From Chryseobacterium hagamense (GTDB taxonomy: Bacteria; Bacteroidota; Bacteroidia; Flavobacteriales; Weeksellaceae): a stretch of 64,000 nucleotides of DNA. Shown piece by piece: positions 43,011 through 55,153 of the stretch (within the stretch, counting starts at the first letter, position 1; each line of letters begins with the position of its first letter). The position numbers were made by a program, and so were the translations under genes. The notes beneath the pieces were generated by a model, which ran no database searches, was not told the DNA's origin, and saw nothing but the letters and a program-made list of their open reading frames with translations. The stretch is taken from assembly GCF_007991455.1 (NCBI RefSeq), contig NZ_BJYJ01000019.1, positions 1 through 64,000 of the forward strand, given 5' to 3'.

Positions 43011-43826
43011 ATGAACGAAATATTCAGCATAAAAGATAAAGTAGCCGTTATTACAGGTGCTTCCGGCGTTTTGGGCGGAAGCCTGGCCAAAAGCTTTATC
43101 AAATCAGGAGCAAAAGTGGTCGCTCTGGGCAGAAGCCAGGAAAAACTGGATGCCTGTGTACAAGGATGGACGGACCTGGGCGGTGATGCCTTTGCCGTTG
43201 AAGCCAATGTGATGGACATCCAAAGTCTTGAGGCGGCTTCAAAAAAAATTACCGAAAAATATGGCAGAATCGATATTCTGTTAAATATTGCCGGCGGAAA
43301 TATTCCTGCTGCAACTTTATCTCCCGATCAGTCATTCTTTGACATGGATATGAAAGGCTGGGATGAAGTCACCGATCTCAATATCAACGGAACCGTTTAC
43401 CCAAGCTTTGTCTTCGGAAAAGCAATGGCAGAGCAGGGAAGCGGAAGCATCGTCAATATCTCTTCAATGGCAGCGTATTCAGCGATTACCAGGGTGGCGG
43501 GATATTCGGCCGCAAAAGCAGCCATCACCAACTTTACCCAGTGGCTGGCTTCGGATGTAGCCCTGAAATTCGGCGATAAAATCCGGGTGAATGCAGTAGC
43601 ACCGGGATTCTTCATCGGCGATCAGAACCGGGCCATTCTTCTGAATCCGGACGGTTCTTTAACCGACAGAAGCAAAAAGGTAATGGCCAAAACCCCGATG
43701 CAGCGTTTCGGGGAAGTGGAAGAGCTTAACGGAGCCGTACAGTTCCTCTGTTCGGAAGCCGCAAGCTTTATTACCGGTGCCTTATTGCCGGTAGACGGAG
43801 GCTTCAGTGCCTTCAGCGGCGTTTAA
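43011..43826 (+). CDS. uxuB: SDR-type D-mannonate oxidoreductase (fructuronate reductase)
   Basis: 271-residue short-chain dehydrogenase: cofactor motif TGASGVLGGSLA, LLNIAGGN, catalytic Ser in NISSMAAYS and YSAAK, C-terminal VAPGFF and DGGFSAFSG. In Bacteroidota and in Bacillus (YjmF) an SDR replaces the classical UxuB for fructuronate reduction. Placement directly after uxuA supports this, because it makes mannonate, the UxuA substrate. It is unrelated to the UxaB-type enzyme at 135. Confidence 0.85.
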   Translation: MNEIFSIKDKVAVITGASGVLGGSLAKSFIKSGAKVVALGRSQEKLDACVQGWTDLGGDAFAVEANVMDIQSLEAASKKITEKYGRIDILLNIAGGNIPAATLSPDQSFFDMDMKGWDEVTDLNINGTVYPSFVFGKAMAEQGSGSIVNISSMAAYSAITRVAGYSAAKAAITNFTQWLASDVALKFGDKIRVNAVAPGFFIGDQNRAILLNPDGSLTDRSKKVMAKTPMQRFGEVEELNGAVQFLCSEAASFITGALLPVDGGFSAFSGV

Positions 43827-43856
43827 AATTGGTTATTTTCTTCATATATAGTTAGA

Positions 43857-43891
43857 GAGACCTTGACTATCATACGTTGAGGTCTCGTTTT
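43857..43891 (+). terminator. Rho-independent terminator after uxuB
   Basis: GAGACCTTGAC pairs with GTTGAGGTCTC (9 of 11 positions) around TATCATAC and is followed by GTTTT. It lies 30 bp after the uxuB stop. The GH95 gene downstream may therefore need read-through or its own promoter. Confidence 0.7.
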
Positions 43892-43964
43892 AAAATTTTG
43901 TTTGATATCCACAGATGATGATGAAAAAGATCCTGTTCAATATAACAGACAAAATAAAAAATTA

Positions 43965-46427
43965 ATGAACCCAAAACATCGCCTCTTCACCCTTTGTCTT
44001 TTCATAAGCGGATTTTCCTTTGCCCAGAAAGGCGGGAAAAACAAGCTTTGGTACAACGGGCCCGCTGTCCAGTGGGTGGAAGCACTGCCTGTCGGAAACG
44101 GGAGGCTGGCAGCAATGGTTTACGGGGATCCTTCCAAGGAAAAGCTTCAGCTTAACGAAAGCAGCTTCTGGTCCGGTGGTCCCTCCCGGAACGATAATCC
44201 GGACGGTCCTAAAGTCCTGGACTCCATCAGATATTACCTTTTTAACGGAAATTATAAACGGGCACAGGTTCTTGCGGATCAGGGTTTAACCGCCAAAACC
44301 CTTCACGGTTCGGCGTATCAAAACATCGGCAATTTAACCCTGGATTTTACTGATCTTAAAGACGTCAAAAATTACTACAGGGAACTGGATATTGAAAAAG
44401 CGGTGGTCACCACCACATTTACTTCAAATGGAATTACCTTCAGAAGAGAAGTTTTTGCTTCAATTCCTGATCAGGTTATAGTTATTAAACTCAGTTCGGA
44501 TAAAAAGAACGCTCTCAGTTTTACGGCTAATTTCAACAGCGAACTGAAAAAGAACAGTAAAGCCATCGATACCTATACTTTTCAGATGAATGGCTTATCT
44601 TCTACTTTGGATGGCGTTCAGGGACAGGTGAAATTCAACGCGCTGGCAAAAGTTATCAGCAAAGGCGGGAAAACCAAAATTGCAGGAAGCGGAATTTCGG
44701 TAAATGGTGCCGATGAAGTACTGATCCTGGTTTCAATGGCTACCAATTTCACCGATTATAAAACACTGAATACTGACGAAATTCAGAAGAGTAGTAAATT
44801 TATTGAATCCGCACAAAATAAATCCTTTAAAACTTTACTTAAAAATCACCTTACAGCCTACCGGAAATATTTCAAAAGAGTTGATTTCAACTTAGGAACT
44901 TCCGAAGCGGCAAAAAATCCAACCGATGTCCGGATTAAAAATTTTGCGACCGGCTACGATCCTGAACTCATTTCTCTGTATTATCAGTTCGGACGCTATC
45001 TCCTGATTTCTTCTTCACAACCCGGCGGTCAGCCGGCCAATCTTCAGGGAATCTGGAACAACTCCGACAGACCGGCCTGGGACAGCAAATACACCATCAA
45101 CATCAACACGGAAATGAACTACTGGCCGGCGGAAAAAACCGGACTTCCGGAAATGCACGAACCGTTGATCCGAATGGTAAAAGACCTGAGCGAATCCGGA
45201 AAGCAAACGGCCCGTACTCTGTACAACAGCCGCGGCTGGGTCGCCCATCACAACACCGATATCTGGAGAATCTCCGGAGTGGTGGATTTCGCCAATGCCG
45301 GAATGTGGCCGATGGGCGGAGCCTGGCTTTCCCAGCACCTTTGGGAGAGATACCTGTACAGCGGGGATCTGGATGACCTGAGATCGGTTTATCCGGTATT
45401 GAAATCAGCGGTACAGTTCTATGAAGATTTTCTTATTGAAGAACCGGTGCATCACTGGCTCGTCGTAACCCCGTCGATATCTCCCGAAAACATTCCGCAG
45501 GGACATCAGGGAAGTGCACTCGCCGCCGGAAATACGATGGATAACCAATTGATGTTCGACCTCTTTACCAAAACCAAAAAAGCAGCAGAGATTCTTCACC
45601 TTGACTCAGATAAAATTCCGGTTTGGAATACCATTATTTCAAAACTACCGCCGATGCAGATTGGGCGTTACGGCCAGCTGCAGGAATGGATGGGCGATTG
45701 GGACGATCCGAAAGATAACCACCGGCATGTTTCCCATCTGTATGGTCTGTTTCCTTCGAACCAGATCAATCCGTTCAACACACCGGAACTGACGGAAGCT
45801 GCCAGAATCGTTCTGCTTCATCGCGGTGATGTTTCTACCGGCTGGTCAATGGGCTGGAAAGTCAACCTCTGGGCTAAACTGCTTGATGGAAATCATGCCA
45901 ACAAATTAATCAAAGACCAGTTGATCTTGGTAGAAAAAGACGGCTGGGGAAGCAAAGGCGGAACTTATCCGAATCTGTTTGATGCCCATCCGCCATTTCA
46001 GATCGACGGAAACTTCGGCTGCACTTCGGGAATCACCGAAATGCTTTTGCAAACGCAGAACGGTTTTATCGACATTCTTCCCGCCCTTCCTGACGAATGG
46101 AAAAACGGAAATATTTCCGGATTAAAAGCGTACGGCGGTTTTGAAATCGATATCGTTTGGGAAAATAATAAAGCGAAAGAAATTTCCATACGATCAACCT
46201 TACGCGGAAACTGCAGAATCAGGATTCCAAACGAAATGGAATTAAAAGGAAAAACAAAACTCAAAAAAGCGAAAGGCAAAAACCCGAATCCCTTTTTTGA
46301 AACGCCGGAAATAAAAAGACCGTTGATCTCAAAAGAGGCAAAACTCAATCCCGTTGAAATTAAAAACGAATTCATCTACGATTTCCCAACGGAAGCCGGA
46401 AAAATTTATAAATTAAAAATGAAATAA
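43965..46427 (+). CDS. GH95 glycoside hydrolase (alpha-L-fucosidase / alpha-L-galactosidase)
   Basis: 820 residues from MNPKHRLF with a signal peptide ending at SFAQ; a TTG-initiated frame from 43902 is rejected. The family start WYNGPAVQWVEALPVGNGRL and LNESSFWSGGP are clear. Active-site motifs match the inverting GH95 mechanism: INTEMNYWPAE (the two Asn), TPSISPEN (Glu acid) and HPPFQIDGNFG (Asp). GH95 enzymes remove alpha-1,2-fucose or the closely similar alpha-L-galactose. In a xylan locus the L-galactosidase role, as described for a Bacteroides ovatus corn-xylan enzyme, is more likely. Predicted periplasmic. Confidence 0.92.
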   Translation: MNPKHRLFTLCLFISGFSFAQKGGKNKLWYNGPAVQWVEALPVGNGRLAAMVYGDPSKEKLQLNESSFWSGGPSRNDNPDGPKVLDSIRYYLFNGNYKRAQVLADQGLTAKTLHGSAYQNIGNLTLDFTDLKDVKNYYRELDIEKAVVTTTFTSNGITFRREVFASIPDQVIVIKLSSDKKNALSFTANFNSELKKNSKAIDTYTFQMNGLSSTLDGVQGQVKFNALAKVISKGGKTKIAGSGISVNGADEVLILVSMATNFTDYKTLNTDEIQKSSKFIESAQNKSFKTLLKNHLTAYRKYFKRVDFNLGTSEAAKNPTDVRIKNFATGYDPELISLYYQFGRYLLISSSQPGGQPANLQGIWNNSDRPAWDSKYTININTEMNYWPAEKTGLPEMHEPLIRMVKDLSESGKQTARTLYNSRGWVAHHNTDIWRISGVVDFANAGMWPMGGAWLSQHLWERYLYSGDLDDLRSVYPVLKSAVQFYEDFLIEEPVHHWLVVTPSISPENIPQGHQGSALAAGNTMDNQLMFDLFTKTKKAAEILHLDSDKIPVWNTIISKLPPMQIGRYGQLQEWMGDWDDPKDNHRHVSHLYGLFPSNQINPFNTPELTEAARIVLLHRGDVSTGWSMGWKVNLWAKLLDGNHANKLIKDQLILVEKDGWGSKGGTYPNLFDAHPPFQIDGNFGCTSGITEMLLQTQNGFIDILPALPDEWKNGNISGLKAYGGFEIDIVWENNKAKEISIRSTLRGNCRIRIPNEMELKGKTKLKKAKGKNPNPFFETPEIKRPLISKEAKLNPVEIKNEFIYDFPTEAGKIYKLKMK

Positions 46428-46731
46428 TTAATAGGAACGGGCTTTAGATCATTCATAAAAGATAAATGCAGGAATTAGCCCTAACCAAATTTAAAATGAT
46501 AATAATCGAAGTCCCGAAGGGACGGCTAATGTAGGATAGGATGAAATCCTATTGGCGGGATCATTAGAATCCTGAAAGGGTTGAACAAAAATAGCCACAG
46601 GTGAAACCTGTGGAAATGAATAAAACAATCACGAACCCTGAAAGGGTGCAACAATTATAACAACAGGTACGACTTGGGTAAAAACAACGAACCCTGTTCA
46701 ATATTTAAAACAAAAATTAAGAAATTTATAT
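46428..46731. repeat. spacer built of short hairpin repeats
   Basis: Successive self-complementary words occur: GTCCCGAAGGGAC (46511-46523), TAGGATGAAATCCTA, CCACAGGTGAAACCTGTGG (46595-46613), ACCCTGAAAGGGT (46635-46647). It begins with AATAGGAACGGGCTTTAG, also present at 48465. The same style of element (CCCTGAAAGGG, GGTGAAACC) is present near 8230 and 50345. No gene is seen. Confidence 0.6.
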
Positions 46732-48450
46732 ATGAAAAAGAAACCCATGAATCCGAATTTTTTAAAGAACAAATTCACCTTGCTGACGGCAGCAGCGTTC
46801 TTAAGCGTAAGCAACATTTCCGCTCAGACCTTTTCCGATTTCAACTACCGTGGAAACGACAAGATATACAATGACAATCCGCTGAAACCGGACGAATTCT
46901 ACTCGCCGATCCTGCAGGGATGTTATCCGGACCCGAGCATCACCAAAAAAGGGGACGACTATTACCTGGTGAATTCCTCATTCTCCATGTTTCCGGGAGT
47001 TCCGATCTTCACCTCAAAGGATATGGTCAACTGGAAGCAGGTAGGCCACGTGTTGGACAGACCGTCACAGCTGAAAGTGGAAAAAGGCGGAGTTTCCCAG
47101 GGAATTTACGCACCGGACATCAAATACAACAAATACAACGATACGTTTTATATGATCACCACACAGATTGCGGGTGGAGTAGGAAACATGGTTGTAAAAA
47201 CCAAAGATCCGGCTAAAGGCTGGAGCGAAGTCCAGAAGCTGAATTTTGACGGGATCGATCCGGCGATCTTCTTTGATGATGACGGAAAAGCCTACATTGT
47301 TCACAATGATGCGCCGCCAAAGGGAACCGAGCAGTATCAGGGTCATCGCGTCATCAAAATGTGGGATTACGATCTGGAGAAAGACCAGGTGGTAGCAGGA
47401 TCCGACAGAATTATTGTTAATGCCGGGGTGGATATCACCCAGAAACCGATCTGGATCGAAGGGCCTCATTTATACAAATACAAAGGGAAATATTACCTGA
47501 TGTGCGCGGAAGGCGGAACCGGCGGATGGCACAGCGAAGTGATCTTCATGGCCGATTCTCCGAAAGGACCGTTTGTTCCGGCGAAGAACAACCCGATCCT
47601 TACCCAGCGTTATTTCCCGAAAGACCGCAAGGAAAAAGTGGACTGGGCAGGCCATGCCGATCTGGTGGAAGGCCCGAACGGACAATGGTACGGCGTATTC
47701 CTGGCCATTCGTCCGAATGTCAACAACCGCGTGAATAAAGGCCGTGAAACCTTCCTGCTCCCGGTGGACTGGAGCGGAACCTATCCGGTATTCCAGAACG
47801 GACTGGTACCAATGAAGCCGAAATTGAAGTTACCTGAAGGAACCCAAAACCTGACAGGGCAAAACGGTTTCTTCCCGAACGGAAACTTTACCTACAATGA
47901 TAAACTGACTGATAAAAACCTGGATTTCCGTTGGATCGCAATGCGCGGGCCGCGTGAAAACTTCATTACCGCAACTAAAAACGGGGTAAAAGTAAATCCG
48001 ATGGACACGAATATCAAAGCTTTGGCTCCGGTGTCCGCTCTTTTCCACAGGCTGCAGCATGAGGATTTCGAAACGTCCGTAACTCTGGATTTCAAACCGA
48101 AGTCTGAAAAAGAATTGGCCGGAATCACCTGCTACCAAAGCGAAAGATTCAACTATGTGTTCGGAATTACCAAAAAAGACAAAGACTATTACATCGTACT
48201 AGAAAGAACCGAAAAAGGAACATCCAGGCTGGTGGCCAGCGAGAAAATTTCATTGTCAAAAACCATGAAACTTCAGGTGATGGGCGAAAATGATAACCTG
48301 AGCTTCAACTACGCATCGGATGGTAAAAATTTCAAAAACCTGGGCGGACCGGTTTCCGGAGATATTTTGTCTACCGATGTGGCAGGCGGTTTCACCGGAA
48401 GCTTGATCGGTCTGTACAGCACGTCATCTAACGATATTGTACCGAATTAA
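46732..48450 (+). CDS. GH43 beta-xylosidase / alpha-L-arabinofuranosidase with C-terminal beta-sandwich
   Basis: 572 residues with a signal peptide ending NISAQ (about 32). The five-bladed propeller carries the GH43 triad: general base Asp67 in GCYPDPSI, pKa-setting Asp in GIDPAIFFDDDGKAY, general acid Glu in WIEGPHLYK. Residues from about 350 form a concanavalin-like C-terminal domain, as in two-domain xylosidases. It hydrolyses beta-1,4-xylo-oligosaccharides or arabinose side chains in the periplasm or on the cell surface; the exact specificity is not readable. It is preceded by a hairpin-repeat spacer. Confidence 0.9.
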   Translation: MKKKPMNPNFLKNKFTLLTAAAFLSVSNISAQTFSDFNYRGNDKIYNDNPLKPDEFYSPILQGCYPDPSITKKGDDYYLVNSSFSMFPGVPIFTSKDMVNWKQVGHVLDRPSQLKVEKGGVSQGIYAPDIKYNKYNDTFYMITTQIAGGVGNMVVKTKDPAKGWSEVQKLNFDGIDPAIFFDDDGKAYIVHNDAPPKGTEQYQGHRVIKMWDYDLEKDQVVAGSDRIIVNAGVDITQKPIWIEGPHLYKYKGKYYLMCAEGGTGGWHSEVIFMADSPKGPFVPAKNNPILTQRYFPKDRKEKVDWAGHADLVEGPNGQWYGVFLAIRPNVNNRVNKGRETFLLPVDWSGTYPVFQNGLVPMKPKLKLPEGTQNLTGQNGFFPNGNFTYNDKLTDKNLDFRWIAMRGPRENFITATKNGVKVNPMDTNIKALAPVSALFHRLQHEDFETSVTLDFKPKSEKELAGITCYQSERFNYVFGITKKDKDYYIVLERTEKGTSRLVASEKISLSKTMKLQVMGENDNLSFNYASDGKNFKNLGGPVSGDILSTDVAGGFTGSLIGLYSTSSNDIVPN

Positions 48451-48470
48451 TCTGGCTCTATATCAATAGG

Positions 48471-48488
48471 AACGGGCTTTAGCCCGTT
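48471..48488 (+). terminator. hairpin AACGGGCT-TT-AGCCCGTT
   Basis: Perfect 8-bp arms followed by TTC, 20 bp after the GH43 stop. The left half with its flank recurs, truncated, at 46431-46448. It is either a terminator or a dispersed hairpin repeat. Confidence 0.5.
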
Positions 48489-48682
48489 TTCAAAAAGAAC
48501 AGTGCATTCGGCTTCAGCCAAAACTTAAAAAGGTTCAGCTGGATGATAAAGCCATAGGTAGTTGTTAATCTAAAATGTTGAAAATAGTATTGCTTTGCTG
48601 AGTTTACGCCTTTGCGAACCTAAAAGCAGTTGGTAGTTAAAAAATCTTTGCGGGCATTGCGTTTAAATAAAAATTTCAAATC

Positions 48683-50293
48683 TTGAATATTAAAAAATCA
48701 TTTTATATAGTTTCTTTTTTGGGGTTTATCGGGCTGAATCCAATCTCAGCCCAGGTAAATCCTTCTCAGAAAGCAACGACGGCATTTACCAATCCCATCA
48801 TCTGGGCGGATGCCCCGGATTTATCCATTACCCGGAACGGTGACGATTTCTATCTCATCAGCACCACGATGCACCTCATGCCGGGGGCGCCGGTGATGCA
48901 TTCCAGAGACCTGGTGCACTGGGAAATGGCAAGTTATGTTTTTAACACATTAAATGATAATTCAAAATACGACCTGCTGAACGGAACGATCTACGGGCGC
49001 GGGCAGTGGGCCTCTTCCATCCGGTATCACAAAGGACAATATTATGTTCTGTTTTCCCCGAATGACGAACCGTTCAAATCGTATTTTTACGTTACCGACA
49101 ATCCTGAACAAGCCAAATGGAAACTCATCACCAGAACCAGGCATTTTCATGATGCTTCGTTGTTTTTTGACGATGACGACCGGGTCTATGTGTTTACTTC
49201 CAATAAAGTTTTTGAGCTGAGTCCGGATTTTAAAACCGTGATCGGCAATCCCGAAGGCACGGAGATTTTTCAGAAAGATGCTTCTGAAACCGGATTGCTG
49301 GAAGGCAACCAGATCATCAAAAAAGACCGGAAATATTACATGATGATGATCTCCTGGCCGAAAGGCGGAAAACGCAGGCAGGTGGTGTACCGGGCTGATA
49401 AAGTAAACGGGCCTTACGAAAAGAAAGTCGTTCTCGAAGATAATTTCCTCGGATTTTCCTATGCCGGACAAGGGGCACTGATTGATGATAAAAACGGGAA
49501 TTGGTATTCCGTTATTTTCCAGGACAGGAACGGGGTAGGACGGGTTCCTGTTTTACTTCCCGTGAAATGGGAAAACGGCTGGCCGGTGCTGGGCGATAAT
49601 GGAAAAGTGCCATTGACCGGACAGGTTCCTATGCCACCGTTCAAGCCGAAGAACCATCTGGTAGAAAGCGACGAATTTTCGGATAGAAAAATGAAAATCC
49701 AGTGGCAGTGGAACCATAATCCCGTTAATTCCGCCTGGTCCTTGTCCGAAAGAAAAGGGTTTTTAAGATTGAAAACCAGCAGGGTAGTGGATAACCTGTA
49801 CCTTGCTCCGAACACATTGACTCAAAGAATGGAAGGCCCGGAATCCAGCGGCATCGTCGCCTTGGATGTGAAAGGAATGAAAGACGGTGATGTGGCAGGT
49901 TTTAGCGCATTCAACGGGGATTCCGGGATCCTGTCTGTCGTCATGGAAGGCGGCAAGAAGTACGTGGTGTTTTCAACCGATGAAGTCAGTTTAGACAATA
50001 AAACCAAGGCAGTGACCGGCGTTAAAAAAGAAGAGAAAAAACGGATCCCTTTAAACACGGACAAAGTCTACTTTAAAATTGATGCCGATTTCAATCTCGG
50101 AAAAGACTCAGCGGACTTCTACTATAGTACCGATCAGAAAAACTGGACGGAAATGGCAAAAGGCTATAAAATGATTTTCGATTACCGCCGATTTTTTATG
50201 GGTTCCAAGTTTGCGGTTTTCAATTATGCCACCAAAAACTTAGGAGGCTTTGTGGATGTGGATTTTTTCAGGGTGAAAACAGATGTAAAATAA
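48683..50293 (+). CDS. GH43 glycoside hydrolase, second two-domain type, TTG start
   Basis: 536 residues. The only workable start is TTG at 48683: an in-frame stop lies at 48668 and the next ATG is after the first catalytic residue. This start gives a good signal peptide (MNIKKSFYIVSFLGFIGLNP then ISAQ). GH43 residues: Asp in ADAPDLSI, Asp in FHDASLFFDDDDRVY, Glu in GLLEGNQIIKK. The C-terminal part (from about 320) is a beta-sandwich like that of the upstream GH43. It probably acts on arabinoxylan oligosaccharides as an arabinofuranosidase or xylosidase. The region 50294-50548 behind it holds hairpin repeats. Confidence 0.88.
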   Translation: MNIKKSFYIVSFLGFIGLNPISAQVNPSQKATTAFTNPIIWADAPDLSITRNGDDFYLISTTMHLMPGAPVMHSRDLVHWEMASYVFNTLNDNSKYDLLNGTIYGRGQWASSIRYHKGQYYVLFSPNDEPFKSYFYVTDNPEQAKWKLITRTRHFHDASLFFDDDDRVYVFTSNKVFELSPDFKTVIGNPEGTEIFQKDASETGLLEGNQIIKKDRKYYMMMISWPKGGKRRQVVYRADKVNGPYEKKVVLEDNFLGFSYAGQGALIDDKNGNWYSVIFQDRNGVGRVPVLLPVKWENGWPVLGDNGKVPLTGQVPMPPFKPKNHLVESDEFSDRKMKIQWQWNHNPVNSAWSLSERKGFLRLKTSRVVDNLYLAPNTLTQRMEGPESSGIVALDVKGMKDGDVAGFSAFNGDSGILSVVMEGGKKYVVFSTDEVSLDNKTKAVTGVKKEEKKRIPLNTDKVYFKIDADFNLGKDSADFYYSTDQKNWTEMAKGYKMIFDYRRFFMGSKFAVFNYATKNLGGFVDVDFFRVKTDVK

Positions 50294-52474
<2,181 letters not shown>

Positions 52475-52684
52475 CAGTATAAAAATCAATATTTCCTTGA
52501 ATTTATAATTAAATAAGAGATTCATATCAAATAATACATAGACTTCACAGAAAACAGATAATACGGCAAGTCTGTAATACTACTCAAAAAAACACCACTG
52601 GTCATTTGCAGCATTCTGCAGCGGACAGCTTTGAAATTTGATGAAAAAAAGAGATCTGAACCTGATTTCAACTCCTCTTATGTC

Positions 52685-55144
52685 ATGAAATACAAAGATA
52701 TCAACCTCAAAAAAGCAACCGTCACCGTAATGATGATTACGGCGGGCTGGTACCAATCTGTCTACGCACAGGCCTACGTTAAAAACGATTCGGGGCTGAG
52801 CTTTACCGCTGGTCATATGGACGTAAAAGTCATGTTTTACGGACCGGATATCATCCGGGTGGTGAAATACCCTGCCGGTAAGCCATTTGAAAAAAATAGC
52901 CTGGCAGTTATTAAAAAAGAACAGAAAACCCGCTTTTCGGTGTCGGAAAAGGGAGGTTTTATAGTAGTAAAATCAAATGCTTTACAGCTCTCCATTGATG
53001 TTAAAACAGGAAAAATAACATACCGGTCAACCTCAGGACAGGAGCTTCTGAAAGAGACAGACGCTGATTTTAAACCATTTAATGATGCCGGGAATCAAAC
53101 GCTTTCCGTAACACAAACTTTTCAGCTGGAAAAAGAAGAACCTATCTACGGCCTTGGAATTTTACAGAACGGAAAATTGTCCCAGCGGAATACGGATGTC
53201 AGAATGGTTCAGAACAACACCTGGGATTTCATCCCGTTTTTTCAGTCGGTAAAAGGATATGGGATCTACTGGGATAATGAATCGCCGACCCAATTTACAG
53301 ACCGTCCTCAGAAAACCTCTTTCTCTTCCGAAGTCGGGGAAGGAATCGATTATTATTTTATCTATGGGAAGAATGCCGACGGTGTGGTGGCCGGAATGCG
53401 GAATCTTACCGGAAATGTACCGATGCTTCCTTTGTGGACGTATGGCTACTGGCAGAGCAAGGAACGGTATAAAAGCCAGGATGAGCTGACGGAAGTGGTT
53501 AAAAAGTACCGGGACCTGAAAGTTCCTTTGGACGGCATCATCCAGGACTGGCAGTATTGGGGGAACAATTACCAGTGGAATGCCATGGATTTCATCAGTC
53601 CCGATTTTCCCGATGCCAGAAAGATGATCCGGGAGATCCACGACAGGAATGCGCACCTTGCCGTTTCCATCTGGTCGTCCTTCGGGCCGATGACCAATCC
53701 TTACCGTGAGATGGACCAGAAAGGAATGCTGTTCAACTTCAAGACCTGGCCGGAGTCGGGTAGGGAAGTCTGGCCTCCGGATATGAATTATCCTTCCGGG
53801 GTCCGCGTGTACGATGCCTACAACCCTGAAGCCAGGGATATTTACTGGAAATACCTGAACAAGGGCGTCTTCAGCCTCGGAGTAGATTCCTGGTGGATGG
53901 ATTCTACCGAACCGGATCACCTCAGCCAGAAGCCGGAAGATCTGGATACCAGAACCTATCTCGGCTCATTCCGGAAAGTAAGGAACGCCTATCCGTTAAT
54001 GACGGTAGGCGGGGTCTATGATCACCAGCGTCAAACAACCAGTGATAAGAGGGTTTTTATTCTCACCCGATCAGCATTTGCCGGCCAGCAGAGATACGCG
54101 GCCAATACCTGGTCGGGCGATATCAATTCTTCATGGGAAAACCTGCGCAATCAGGTTCCTGCAGGACTGAATTTCAGCCTGACGGGAAATCCGAATTTCA
54201 ATTCCGATATCGGCGGCTTCTTTGCCGGGGTTTATAAAAGAAACGGCGGTGCACAAAACAAAATGTTCCAGGAATTGTACGTCCGTTGGCTTCAATACGG
54301 GACCTTTACCCCGATGATGCGTTCCCACGGAACCGATGTGCCGAGAGAAATTTACCAGTTCGGGCAAAAGGGCGAAGTGGTGTATGATGCGATAGAAAAA
54401 TTTATCCGATTGCGTTACGCGATGCTTCCTTATATCTATTCCGTTTCCCGTGACGTTTCCCAAAACAACTCGAGCTTTCTGAGGGCATTGCCGATGGATT
54501 TCCCGTCAGATAAAAAGACATGGGATATTAACAGTGAATACCTCTTCGGTAAATCTTTCCTCGTCGCTCCTGTTCTGAATCCCCAGTATACCCCTGAAAA
54601 AATCGTGAAAACTGATGAAAATCAGGGCTGGGATAAAAAAGAGGAAAGCAGAGAAAATCCCGTTGCCAATGTAGATTTTACCCAACCGAAAACAATGAAG
54701 GTCTACCTTCCGGCCGGAGCCGGATGGTTTGACTTCTGGACCAATGAAAAGCACAGAGGCGGTCAGGAAATTCAAAAGACCGTCAATATCCAAAACATTC
54801 CTTTGTATGTAAAAGCGGGCAGCATTATTCCGTTCGGGCCCGATGTACAGTATGCCACGGAGAAAAAATGGGACAACCTTACCGTAAAAATCTATCCTGG
54901 AACGGATGCGGATTTTGTTCTGTACGAAGATGAATTCGACAATTACAACTATGAAAAAGGAGCCTTTGCCGAAATCCCTTTTCACTGGAATGAAAAATCA
55001 AAGACACTTACCGTTGAAGCAAGGAAAGGCCAATTTAACGGGATGATTGAAAAAAGAAATTTCAGTTTAATTCTTCCGGACGGCCAGCAGAAAACCGTGG
55101 TTTATTTGGGGAAAAAGATCAGCGTAAGTTTTAAATCATCTTAA
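52685..55144 (+). CDS. GH31 alpha-xylosidase / alpha-glucosidase family hydrolase
   Basis: 819 residues from ATG 52685, giving a signal peptide that ends SVYAQ; the TTG frame from 52631 is rejected. GH31 features are EPIYGLGILQNG, the nucleophile Asp406 in SWWMDSTEPD and the acid/base Asp479 in WSGDINSSW, followed by GNPNFNSDIGGFF and PMMRSHGTD, and C-terminal beta-domains. In a xylan/arabinoxylan PUL the likely substrate is alpha-xylose attached to side chains, as with GH31 enzymes of complex-xylan loci, but alpha-glucosidase or galactosidase activity cannot be excluded. The next gene starts 9 bp later. Confidence 0.92.
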   Translation: MKYKDINLKKATVTVMMITAGWYQSVYAQAYVKNDSGLSFTAGHMDVKVMFYGPDIIRVVKYPAGKPFEKNSLAVIKKEQKTRFSVSEKGGFIVVKSNALQLSIDVKTGKITYRSTSGQELLKETDADFKPFNDAGNQTLSVTQTFQLEKEEPIYGLGILQNGKLSQRNTDVRMVQNNTWDFIPFFQSVKGYGIYWDNESPTQFTDRPQKTSFSSEVGEGIDYYFIYGKNADGVVAGMRNLTGNVPMLPLWTYGYWQSKERYKSQDELTEVVKKYRDLKVPLDGIIQDWQYWGNNYQWNAMDFISPDFPDARKMIREIHDRNAHLAVSIWSSFGPMTNPYREMDQKGMLFNFKTWPESGREVWPPDMNYPSGVRVYDAYNPEARDIYWKYLNKGVFSLGVDSWWMDSTEPDHLSQKPEDLDTRTYLGSFRKVRNAYPLMTVGGVYDHQRQTTSDKRVFILTRSAFAGQQRYAANTWSGDINSSWENLRNQVPAGLNFSLTGNPNFNSDIGGFFAGVYKRNGGAQNKMFQELYVRWLQYGTFTPMMRSHGTDVPREIYQFGQKGEVVYDAIEKFIRLRYAMLPYIYSVSRDVSQNNSSFLRALPMDFPSDKKTWDINSEYLFGKSFLVAPVLNPQYTPEKIVKTDENQGWDKKEESRENPVANVDFTQPKTMKVYLPAGAGWFDFWTNEKHRGGQEIQKTVNIQNIPLYVKAGSIIPFGPDVQYATEKKWDNLTVKIYPGTDADFVLYEDEFDNYNYEKGAFAEIPFHWNEKSKTLTVEARKGQFNGMIEKRNFSLILPDGQQKTVVYLGKKISVSFKSS

Positions 55145-55153
55145 AGTATAACA

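Noticed and set aside
43902..43964. TTG-initiated N-terminal extension of GH95
   Set aside because: The extension is hydrophilic and would bury the signal peptide that starts at the ATG at 43965.
53162..53920. 252-codon minus-strand frame inside the GH31 gene
   Set aside because: Antisense to the catalytic region of a well-supported GH31 protein; no recognisable domain or start context.
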